The position numbers and the translations under genes are program-made. The notes under the pieces were generated by a model that saw only the letters and a program-made list of their open reading frames with translations, made no database searches and had not been told where the DNA came from. Of a DNA stretch of 38,328 bases, positions 8,649 through 15,782 are shown one piece after another. Origin of the DNA: JAAYCI01 sp964370445 (GTDB lineage: Bacteria > Bacillota > Clostridia > Oscillospirales > Ruminococcaceae); contig CAYJJK010000011.1 of the NCBI GenBank assembly GCA_964370445.1, positions 1 to 38,328 on the forward strand, read 5' to 3'. Every line of letters begins with the position of its first letter. Position 1 is the stretch's first letter.

Positions 8649-11147
8649 TTACCAAGTTGTAAGCACCATATATCCACCAACCCCATAATTTATTGCTAAT
8701 GCTTGTGCAGTTGTATTTACGTTTCCTGCAAGGTCTCCCATAACTCGCTCAGCTCCCACAGCTTTGATATAACGATTTGTTCCGTCTTGCGTATAGTTTA
8801 GCGTGGCAAAACCTGCGTTCATTTGAACCGCATAAGAACCGTCTGTCGTGCCGGATTTTTCAATTTTTGTATTGCCCGTCACGTTGGTTGTGCTAGTGTC
8901 TTCCAGCCTTAAAACAGTGGCAGTTCCAACTATGCCAACATCATCTAAAGTAAGGTTTGCACCGCTTTGCACCGTGATGGCAGAGGTCCCTAAAGATATT
9001 TCGTTTCCATTTCCACTGATATTCACTGTGCCCGTAACCGTAAAACCTTCTAAAATTGAAGCATTGGCAGCAATCACATTGATTGTTGGTCTTGCCGTGT
9101 TTGCCCCAGCATAGGTAACCACTTCCTCAACGGTAGACGCACTGACAGGCTTACCATCTAAATCTATGGTGGTAAGTGAGTTTGCAGCAGGGTGCCCGCC
9201 GGCTTCATCCACCAACACACAGTTGTTTGTGGCCAAAATTTGAGTGACAGTGCTTGCACTAAGCCCTGCGTTGATGTCATTGATTTCCACCTTGATAGGT
9301 ACCGTATTGGATAATGGTGTTGTTGTTTCAAACGTCCCCTTTACGGCAAGTGCAGGTTCATTGATGTCTGCAGGGTTAAAGCTGAGTGTTCCTGTATTTG
9401 TAAATCGAGCTGCCGTGTCATCAACCGAAGCGGCGCCCACAGCCATGCTTCCACTATTTGTGGAAACAGCAGTACTGCCTGTAATCAGCAGCTGCCCCGG
9501 AGAGCTTAAGCTGGCACCTGCCTCGTTAAGTAAGGTGCCTTTGTTTTCCACAGCGCGTTGTGTAAACGGCACATTGGCCATTGTAATCACACCTCGGTTT
9601 GTCAGCTGTGTGCTTTCGGCCACTTTTAAGGCATCACTGTCTGCAGTAAGCGAGACGTTTGCCGCATTTTCAAAGTGGGCATTTTCTTCTAGCACCAAGT
9701 CGTTCGCGGTGATTGAACCACTATTTGTAAAGGTCAAGTTTTTTATTTTCAATGTGCCGGAATTCAAAGCGGAACCTGAAACCACACTTGCCGAAAGGGT
9801 TTCCATGCTCAACTCGTTTGTTCCTGTGCTTAAACTACCTCCATCCACAAGAAAAGTACCATCGCCTGTCATTTCTATATCTCCACTGAAATTCACTTGG
9901 TTTTGAGTTTTCAGTGTTTTGCCGCTGGGCACTGCTACATCTCCGCCATTTGTGAGCGTAGCATTGCTAAGCACTACCGTTTGGATAGTAGACTTGTTCA
10001 GCTCTGTCACCACCTGTTCCACTGTCACATTACCCGAAAGAGTTGAAACGCTGGGGTCCGGCTCTGGTGTAAGCGCTGGCACTGATGTTGGCGCAGAAGA
10101 TGACGACGCAGATGATGGAGTGGATGTCGATACGTTTACACTAGGGGTAGTGGCGGCTTCCTGTGAGGCTGCATTGTTTGTGCCGCCATTTTGGTTTTGT
10201 TCGCCGCTTGTACCAGCCTCTTCAAACATTTGGTTTACATCCAGTGGCCGTTGCTGAACTGCCTGCGCCTCGCGCTGTGTTTGTTCGGCTTCTTCTTGTG
10301 TAAGTTTCTCTTGCAATACAGCTTGCAACTGTTGTGTCAATTCTTCTTCCGACACATTTAAATTTTCTGCAAGTGTTTGTAGTTCCTCTGGGTTTTCCAG
10401 TATCTGTGCAATTACAAAAGCAGGGATATGTATTTGGCCGTCTTCTATCAAGGGCAAAATTTGCAAAACCTGCCCTTGCACATCTCCAAAAGGCCTATAG
10501 TATTCAATAAAACCTCCGCTAAGGCTATGCTCTGTAATTTCTCCTGTAATCTCTCGCACAAATACATCAGCCTCGCCCATAAGCAAAGCAGACGCTTGTT
10601 GTTCAATTTGGCCATTCCAATTGGCACTAAGAAAACCGGATGTCCCACGTATTCCCGTTACCATATTGGATGTGCGGATGTTCATCACTTCACTTTCGCT
10701 CAGTGGTGCAGACACATTAAAATACAATTGCCCTGCCAAAAGAAGCACTTCCAGCTGTTCGCCTTTTTGCCTCACAGAAAACTCTGTTAAACCGTCTAAT
10801 TTTATTGCCTTTTCATCATCTAAGCTGATAAAGGCATAGCTTGCTGCAGCGGTGGACACAGTATAACCATTTTGCAGTTTCATGTTCTCTGTGGGTGATA
10901 TTTCACTGCCTGTTAGATTTTTGATGGTAATATCACCTTCGTATGCAACAAGGCGCATTGTGTTTGCCACAAGGCTTTGCGTTTCATTGGAACCTGCTTC
11001 TTCCACTGCGTTCGCAATATTTTCTGGCAATTCCTGTGCCGTACTTTGCGACGTTTGCCCACACGCGCTCAAAACCAGTGCCACCAGCATCACAAATGCC
11101 ATCAAAACACTTTTAAAATAGGCCTTCCAAAGATTTTGCAACCTCAT
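8649..11147 (-). CDS. FecR-domain lipoprotein with long beta-helix-like region
   Basis: An 832-residue lipoprotein. The signal peptide ends in a lipobox (LSAC, Cys29). A FecR-type domain follows (about 50-230) with the typical GQLYFNV and TGIRGTSGF segments. A Gln/Glu-rich helical stretch (about 235-300) leads to a Ser/Thr/Pro/Ala-rich linker (about 300-365). Then comes a long Asn/Gly/Thr/Ser-rich region (about 370-815) with short repeating beta-strand patterns (LTNGG, FTNSGSITAN, LTNRGVITM, FTNTGTLSF), suggesting a right-handed parallel beta-helix. It should be anchored to the outer face of the membrane. FecR domains classically relay envelope signals, but no FecI sigma factor or TonB receptor is nearby; the neighbour is a CHASE2 cyclase instead. 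The gene starts at ATG 11147 with AAAGGAG and overlaps the upstream HD-GYP gene by 35 bases. Confidence 0.87.
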   Translation of the reverse strand: MRLQNLWKAYFKSVLMAFVMLVALVLSACGQTSQSTAQELPENIANAVEEAGSNETQSLVANTMRLVAYEGDITIKNLTGSEISPTENMKLQNGYTVSTAAASYAFISLDDEKAIKLDGLTEFSVRQKGEQLEVLLLAGQLYFNVSAPLSESEVMNIRTSNMVTGIRGTSGFLSANWNGQIEQQASALLMGEADVFVREITGEITEHSLSGGFIEYYRPFGDVQGQVLQILPLIEDGQIHIPAFVIAQILENPEELQTLAENLNVSEEELTQQLQAVLQEKLTQEEAEQTQREAQAVQQRPLDVNQMFEEAGTSGEQNQNGGTNNAASQEAATTPSVNVSTSTPSSASSSSAPTSVPALTPEPDPSVSTLSGNVTVEQVVTELNKSTIQTVVLSNATLTNGGDVAVPSGKTLKTQNQVNFSGDIEMTGDGTFLVDGGSLSTGTNELSMETLSASVVSGSALNSGTLKIKNLTFTNSGSITANDLVLEENAHFENAANVSLTADSDALKVAESTQLTNRGVITMANVPFTQRAVENKGTLLNEAGASLSSPGQLLITGSTAVSTNSGSMAVGAASVDDTAARFTNTGTLSFNPADINEPALAVKGTFETTTPLSNTVPIKVEINDINAGLSASTVTQILATNNCVLVDEAGGHPAANSLTTIDLDGKPVSASTVEEVVTYAGANTARPTINVIAANASILEGFTVTGTVNISGNGNEISLGTSAITVQSGANLTLDDVGIVGTATVLRLEDTSTTNVTGNTKIEKSGTTDGSYAVQMNAGFATLNYTQDGTNRYIKAVGAERVMGDLAGNVNTTAQALAINYGVGGYMVLTTW

Positions 11148-12594
11148 CTTCTCCTTTGTTTTCCCATGCTCTACTCATTTTAAACAGTGCAAAAATAGTG
11201 CTATCCAGTTTTCGCTCGTTGACCATCTCTTCCATGATTGCCAGAGATTTTTCTAGTGAAAACGCTTTTTTGTAAGGTCGGTCGCAAGAGGAAAGACCAT
11301 CAAAGATATCCAAAATTGTAAGCAGACGCGCCTCCTTATCGATGTCTTCTTCCTTAAGTTGTCTTGGATAGCCTGAGCCATCTAAAAACTCGTGGTGTTT
11401 GGTGGCCCATTGCGGCACCTTAGCATATTCGCCCCAAAAGTTCATCTCGCTTAATATTCTTTCCGTCAGTATCACATGCTCTTGCATGATACTTCGTTCT
11501 TTTTCTGTCAAAGTTCCCTTGCGGATAGAAAGGGCTTCTATCTCGTCTTTCGAAAACCACAAACAATCTTTGCCACGCCTTGTGCGGTATGTTTTGTTGG
11601 CCAACATCTGCACTCTTTTGTAATTATCGTCATCCAGATATTCTATGGTATTTACAATTTGCACAAAATCTCTTACATCTTCCACCTCTTCTAAAAGGTG
11701 AGTGGGGTCTTCTCCATTGCGAAGCGCATTCACCTCTTCAGAAAGTGAAATATAATCCAATTTGGCCATCATTTCATCATAACGAAAATCTAACCGCGTG
11801 GATTTGTTCATCACCTCCAGCGGTGTTATCAGTTTGCCAATATCGTGCAACCATATGCTTAAAACAAACAACCTTTCGTTCAACTCAGAAAACTCCCAAT
11901 CGGTTGTTTCGTTTTTATTTAGCCAGACAATAAAATTTTGCGCATAACGCACCATATTATTTGTGTGTGTCACATTATAGGGCGAGCGCAAATGAATCGC
12001 AGTGGATATTGTTTTCACAATAGAGCCCATCAGGTCTTCCACCTGTGCGGTATAATTCATGTTGGTTAAGCAGATGGCTGCCTGCGAAGCCAGCGCCTGC
12101 ACAATTACTTTTTCCGATTCCCTAAAGGAAATGATTGTACCCTGCTCATTTTGTGCATTGATCAGCTGCATTACACCAATAATTTCACCATGGTTGTTTT
12201 CCATAGGCACCACCATCATCGAGGTGGTTTTATATCCAGTTAATGCATCATACCGCAGTGGTCCTGCAAAATCAAACAAATCACTGTCATATACATCGGG
12301 GATATTGATCAATTTGTTTTCCAAAGCCGAATAGGCGCACACATTGCTTTTGTCCAGTGGAACAGGCGGCAACAATATTTTTCCGTGCCTGCCCCCTTGC
12401 AACACATTTTGTGAATTGGTAATCATCACCTTAAAAGCTAGTTCATTGGTATTTTTGATATACAAAGTGCCGCCATCACAGTTTGTCAACTCCATAGCTG
12501 CTGTTAAGATGCGTTCGAGCAAAGCTTCTCTGTTTTTTTCAGAAGCCAACGCTATGCTAATTTCAAGCAGTTTTTTTGTATACTCCTGTGTCAT
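11113..12594 (-). CDS. GAF/HD-GYP domain protein, probable c-di-GMP phosphodiesterase
   Basis: A 493-residue soluble protein. The GAF domain (about 20-178) contains CDGGTLYI and GVMQLIN. A helical linker precedes an HD-GYP domain with HDIGK (250-254), QEH (H373), HHEFLDGSGYP (400-410), ILDIFD (D429, D432) and RPYKKA. All metal-ligand motifs are present, so hydrolysis of c-di-GMP, or of a related cyclic dinucleotide, is the expected activity. HDIGK and GYP are about 155 residues apart, against about 60 in typical members; an extra segment of about 95 residues (about 266-358) sits in between. The gene overlaps the MBL gene upstream by 4 bases (ATGA) and the FecR gene downstream by 35 bases, so co-translation is likely. 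Confidence 0.9.
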   Translation of the reverse strand: MTQEYTKKLLEISIALASEKNREALLERILTAAMELTNCDGGTLYIKNTNELAFKVMITNSQNVLQGGRHGKILLPPVPLDKSNVCAYSALENKLINIPDVYDSDLFDFAGPLRYDALTGYKTTSMMVVPMENNHGEIIGVMQLINAQNEQGTIISFRESEKVIVQALASQAAICLTNMNYTAQVEDLMGSIVKTISTAIHLRSPYNVTHTNNMVRYAQNFIVWLNKNETTDWEFSELNERLFVLSIWLHDIGKLITPLEVMNKSTRLDFRYDEMMAKLDYISLSEEVNALRNGEDPTHLLEEVEDVRDFVQIVNTIEYLDDDNYKRVQMLANKTYRTRRGKDCLWFSKDEIEALSIRKGTLTEKERSIMQEHVILTERILSEMNFWGEYAKVPQWATKHHEFLDGSGYPRQLKEEDIDKEARLLTILDIFDGLSSCDRPYKKAFSLEKSLAIMEEMVNERKLDSTIFALFKMSRAWENKGEDEVAKSLEGLF

Positions 12595-13397
12595 AGGTTA
12601 ATTACCATTCCTTCCCTTGCGAGAACCCCTCTTGGTGATAATTCTGCAACTTCCTGCTGTACTTTTTGCAATACCTCATCTGTGTTGCAAGGGTCGTGAT
12701 GAAAGATAACAAATCGTTCGCATTCACTTTGTAGAGCAGTTTCTACAGCAACATCTCGTCTTGTATGGCCAAAACCTACTTTTTGTATGTATTCCTCTTG
12801 CGAATATTGTCCGTCGCAAATCAAAACCGTACATCCCTTTGCAAATCGCACAAACTCCGCTGTTGGCTTTTCGCCCATTTCATTATCGGTGGCATATACA
12901 ACGCTTTTATCTTGATAATCCAGCCGATACATCACACACCCACCCGGATGTGTAGCTTCCATGGTTCTCACGCGTACTTCACCCAGCCAAAACTCGTCTT
13001 GCACCGCATGGCAACTTACCTTTGCAGAAAAGGCTTCAAACCCAACCGGCCAAAGAGGGGGGCTCATCAAGCACTCCAGTTGCTCGTAAACGCTTTGCCC
13101 TTCTCTCTCTGCCCCGTAAATATCTATCTCTATATGATCTGAAAACATTATATCGGCAAATGGCAAACCGATAATATGATCGATATGCGCGTGGGATAGA
13201 AGCATATGGAGCTTTTGATTTCCCATTAAAATATCCGGTGTCACATTTAATAATCCACTTCCCGCATCCAATATAATGGCCTGCCCACCCAAAAATAAAA
13301 ACACGCAAGAAGTATTGCCGCCATACTCTTTTACTTCATCGCCCGTAACCGGCATAGACCCGCGTGCTCCCAAAAATTTTATAAATGACTGTACCAC
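12591..13397 (-). CDS. MBL-fold metal-dependent hydrolase (cyclic-phosphodiesterase-like)
   Basis: A 268-residue metallo-beta-lactamase fold protein. The opening FLGARGSMPVTG...YGGNTSC and the metal-binding SHAHIDH (H69, H71, D73, H74) are typical of the PhnP/RNase Z-like branch that cleaves phosphodiesters. Further ligands are likely in EATHPGG, YATDNE and IFHHDP. The fold and its position as first gene of an operon encoding an adenylate cyclase and an HD-GYP protein suggest a cyclic-nucleotide phosphodiesterase, but the sequence alone does not settle the substrate. The start is GTG at 13397 with a GGGGGAT ribosome binding site. It ends in an ATGA overlap with the GAF/HD-GYP gene. A promoter and a structured leader of about 115 bases lie upstream. 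Confidence 0.85.
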   Translation of the reverse strand: MVQSFIKFLGARGSMPVTGDEVKEYGGNTSCVFLFLGGQAIILDAGSGLLNVTPDILMGNQKLHMLLSHAHIDHIIGLPFADIMFSDHIEIDIYGAEREGQSVYEQLECLMSPPLWPVGFEAFSAKVSCHAVQDEFWLGEVRVRTMEATHPGGCVMYRLDYQDKSVVYATDNEMGEKPTAEFVRFAKGCTVLICDGQYSQEEYIQKVGFGHTRRDVAVETALQSECERFVIFHHDPCNTDEVLQKVQQEVAELSPRGVLAREGMVINL

Positions 13398-13414
13398 ATT
13401 ATCCCCCAGTAATG

Positions 13415-13467
13415 CCTGTTTGGTTCAGAACCTACAGGTGCATCCTGCATTTTTATCATGTACCTGT
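13415..13467 (-). promoter_or_regulatory. Leader RNA with two mutually exclusive hairpins
   Basis: In the untranslated leader of the signalling operon (minus strand), three short segments can pair in two ways. ACAGGT (13462-13467) pairs with ACCTGT (13434-13439), extended by three pairs after one mismatch. Alternatively, ACCTGT's CTGT part together with GGTT pairs with AACC and ACAGG (13415-13432), forming a nested hairpin close to the ribosome binding site. This is an attenuator-like layout. It matches no riboswitch class I recognise, and no T-run follows, so any effect would more likely be on translation. Confidence 0.4.
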
Positions 13468-13521
13468 TAAAAAAACACCCCTCTGTTGCAAACCGACCCC
13501 AATTTAATCTATTTTAAGAAT

Positions 13522-13550
13522 ATGATACCATAACAAAGATTCTTTGTCGA
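13522..13550 (-). promoter_or_regulatory. Predicted promoter of the cyclic-nucleotide signalling operon
   Basis: Minus-strand TCGACA (13545-13550), a 17-base spacer and TATCAT (13522-13527) with a TGn extension. Both boxes match consensus at five of six positions. Transcription would start near 13515, about 118 bases before the GTG start of the MBL gene. Confidence 0.7.
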
Positions 13551-13652
13551 TACATTTTACCATGAAACCACCCTATGGTTGGTGAAACCTTCGCACCCAA
13601 ATACTTTCATCTTGAAAAATATATTTTTTGCTGTAAACCAGTTTGTTTTCAT

Positions 13653-13660
13653 GATATACT
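13653..13660 (+). promoter_or_regulatory. Predicted extended -10 promoter of the ABC1 kinase gene
   Basis: ATGATATACT contains an extended -10 (TG, one base, TATACT at 13655-13660). No good -35 is visible. The ATG at 13751 follows about 85 bases after the expected transcription start, and this promoter diverges from that of the signalling operon. Confidence 0.5.
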
Positions 13661-13750
13661 ATTGGATAGCAGAATAAGAAATATATCGATTAATCGCACG
13701 TAGGCCATAGCAAAGCTGGCTTGCGGTTTTAAACGATCCAGGAGTGCAAT

Positions 13751-15598
13751 ATGGAAATAAAAAAACCACAGCAGGATGGCTCTAGGGCACGTTTGGCCCA
13801 AATTGTTTCTGTGCTTACAAAACACAAGGTGATTTTGGCATTGGCAGAACAAAAACATCCCGAATGGGTGCGTGAATCTTTTGAAGAGCTTGGCCCCACC
13901 TTTGTTAAAATCGGACAAATTTTATCTACACGTACCGACATTATTTCAGAAGAATTTAGTGCCGAACTAAAAAAACTGCAAGACCATGTAAAAACAGACA
14001 CATACGAAAGTGTTTGTAACACAATACTAGAAGAATCTGGCCACCCCGTGGAGGAACTGTTTGAGAAATTTGAGGAAAAACCACTTGCTTCGGCCAGTAT
14101 TGCCCAAGTTCATGCGGCTGTTTTAAAGGGTGGGCAGCGCGTGGTGGTAAAGGTGCAGCACCCGGGCATTTATGATGCAATGTTTATGGATATTACCCTA
14201 CTGGAAAAGGCGGTTCCCCTCATCAAATTCATTCCGGTTTCTGGCATGACTGACCCCGCTTCCATCGTAAGTGAATTGAAACATTCACTGCTTAACGAAT
14301 TGGATTTCACCAAAGAGGCCGACAACATCGAAAAATTTGGAGAACTGAATGCGAATGTGCCCTATATTTTAGCCCCTGCCGTTTACAGAACCTTTTCAAG
14401 CCGCAGGCTGCTGATTATGGACTTTATGCAAGGCGTGCAGATTGCAAACTACATTGAACTGTCGAACGCCGAAGTGGATAAAGGCAACACCTCCGTGCTT
14501 GAAACCAAAAAGCGTTTGGCCAAAGAAATTGTAGACAACTATGTTAAGCAAATTTTTGACGATGGCTTTTTCCACGCGGACCCTCACCCTGGCAATATTC
14601 TCGTCACTTTGGAAACGCCCCCGGCAGACCCAAGCACTGTTTCTAATGAAGGTTCTGCCGTGGATGACCAAAAAGAACAGGAACAACCTCTGGAAAAAAA
14701 CCTTTTAAATGAACTTCCGCTTGATATTGATGTAACCGTTGCCGGCGTAAGCTTATCCACCATTTTCCGAAACCAAGATGTTTTAAGTTTGTTTGCCGGC
14801 ACTGCTAAGGCCGAGCAAGCCAAATGTGGACCTGAGCGCATTGTTTTCATCGATTTTGGTATGATGGGAACTCTAGATGAGCGCACACTTGAGAAATTTA
14901 ACACCATTTTAGCTGCAGTTCACGATCAAGACAACAAAAAAATCGCCAAAGGTATCCTCTCTCTTTGCAAAACAAAAGTCCCCGTGGATTTAGATGATTT
15001 CACGGAGGACATTGGCAAATTATTGGAACGCTATTACGACATGCCCATCGGAGACATGAGCCTGCCTGCCGTTTTTGAGGATATCAACGACCTTTGTACG
15101 CGATATCAATTGCAACTCCCCCAAAACATTGCCTTGCTTGTAAAAGGGGTGGGCACCATTGAGGGCATTGTGCTTGCACTGGACCCGGACTGCTCGGTGA
15201 TGTCGGCTGTGATGCCCTATGCCAAACGCTATTTGCAAAAACAGTTTGATGCAAAGCATGAACTAACGCGTTTGCTCAAGGACCTATACCGTGCCGGAAA
15301 AACCATACCCGAATTCCCTGTTAAAATCACCAAGGCATTGGATACCCTTACCCGGGGTGAAATTAAGCTGAATATGGAAACCAAAAATTTAGATGATTTG
15401 TTTATACGGCTGGAAACCATGGTAAACCGTTTGGTGATGGGGCTGATTGTGGCCGCCCTGATTGTGGGCTCTTCTATGCTCATTCATTTTGCCGATTCGG
15501 CACAGACCATTGCATCAAACTTTGGCATGGTAGGCTATACTTTGGCCATAGTCTTGGTGGTGATTTTGGTTTTTCAAACCTACCGAAAGCGAAAATAG
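13751..15598 (+). CDS. ABC1/UbiB (AarF)-family atypical kinase with inserted loop
   Basis: A 615-residue member of the ABC1/ADCK/UbiB family. Hallmarks are KIGQ (53-56), the Ala-rich loop ASASIAQVH (113-121) that replaces the Gly-rich loop, Lys134 in VVVKVQHPG, the catalytic HADPHPGN (275-282) and the metal-binding DFG (368-370). Two hydrophobic helices at the C terminus (about 560-610) would anchor it in the membrane. In proteobacteria the family supports ubiquinone synthesis; in Firmicutes the role is unclear, so I give no symbol. An extra segment of about 70 charged and hydrophobic residues (about 287-360) separates HADPHPGN from DFG, which are normally about 10-15 residues apart. AGGAG lies seven bases before the ATG. 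It is a single gene, divergent from the signalling operon and convergent with the amidohydrolase. Confidence 0.9.
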   Translation: MEIKKPQQDGSRARLAQIVSVLTKHKVILALAEQKHPEWVRESFEELGPTFVKIGQILSTRTDIISEEFSAELKKLQDHVKTDTYESVCNTILEESGHPVEELFEKFEEKPLASASIAQVHAAVLKGGQRVVVKVQHPGIYDAMFMDITLLEKAVPLIKFIPVSGMTDPASIVSELKHSLLNELDFTKEADNIEKFGELNANVPYILAPAVYRTFSSRRLLIMDFMQGVQIANYIELSNAEVDKGNTSVLETKKRLAKEIVDNYVKQIFDDGFFHADPHPGNILVTLETPPADPSTVSNEGSAVDDQKEQEQPLEKNLLNELPLDIDVTVAGVSLSTIFRNQDVLSLFAGTAKAEQAKCGPERIVFIDFGMMGTLDERTLEKFNTILAAVHDQDNKKIAKGILSLCKTKVPVDLDDFTEDIGKLLERYYDMPIGDMSLPAVFEDINDLCTRYQLQLPQNIALLVKGVGTIEGIVLALDPDCSVMSAVMPYAKRYLQKQFDAKHELTRLLKDLYRAGKTIPEFPVKITKALDTLTRGEIKLNMETKNLDDLFIRLETMVNRLVMGLIVAALIVGSSMLIHFADSAQTIASNFGMVGYTLAIVLVVILVFQTYRKRK

Positions 15599-15714
15599 CT
15601 TTTGGTTGTGTTTTTTGCATCATATATGCCATCAAAAATTCATCCGTTTTCTTTTATGGCGTGACGATTTACTGCGCATATTGTCTGAAAACCTTCTGTA
15701 CTCCCACCTTAAAA

Positions 15715-15746
15715 TTACAAAACCGCCGGCAAACACATGCCGGCGG
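15715..15746 (-). terminator. Intrinsic terminator after the amidohydrolase gene
   Basis: A 9-bp GC-rich stem (15723-15731 with 15738-15746, loop 6). On the minus strand it is followed by TTTTGTAATTTT, so it suits the minus-strand amidohydrolase gene. The plus strand lacks a T-run after the stem, so it is a poorer terminator for the ABC1 kinase gene. Confidence 0.7.
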
Positions 15747-15782
15747 CTACTTATTCGCTTTTAAAATAACATTGGTTTTGCA

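Noticed and set aside
9244..9906. A 220-codon plus-strand reading frame opposite the FecR lipoprotein gene
   Set aside because: It is an antisense shadow of the Ala/Thr/Ser-rich repeat region on the minus strand, whose codon pattern keeps the other strand open.
13398..13515. A c-di-GMP (GEMM) riboswitch in the leader of the signalling operon
   Set aside because: The conserved GEMM segments (GCACAGGGCAAACC and GGGACGCAAAGCC types) are absent. Only the alternative hairpins are reported.
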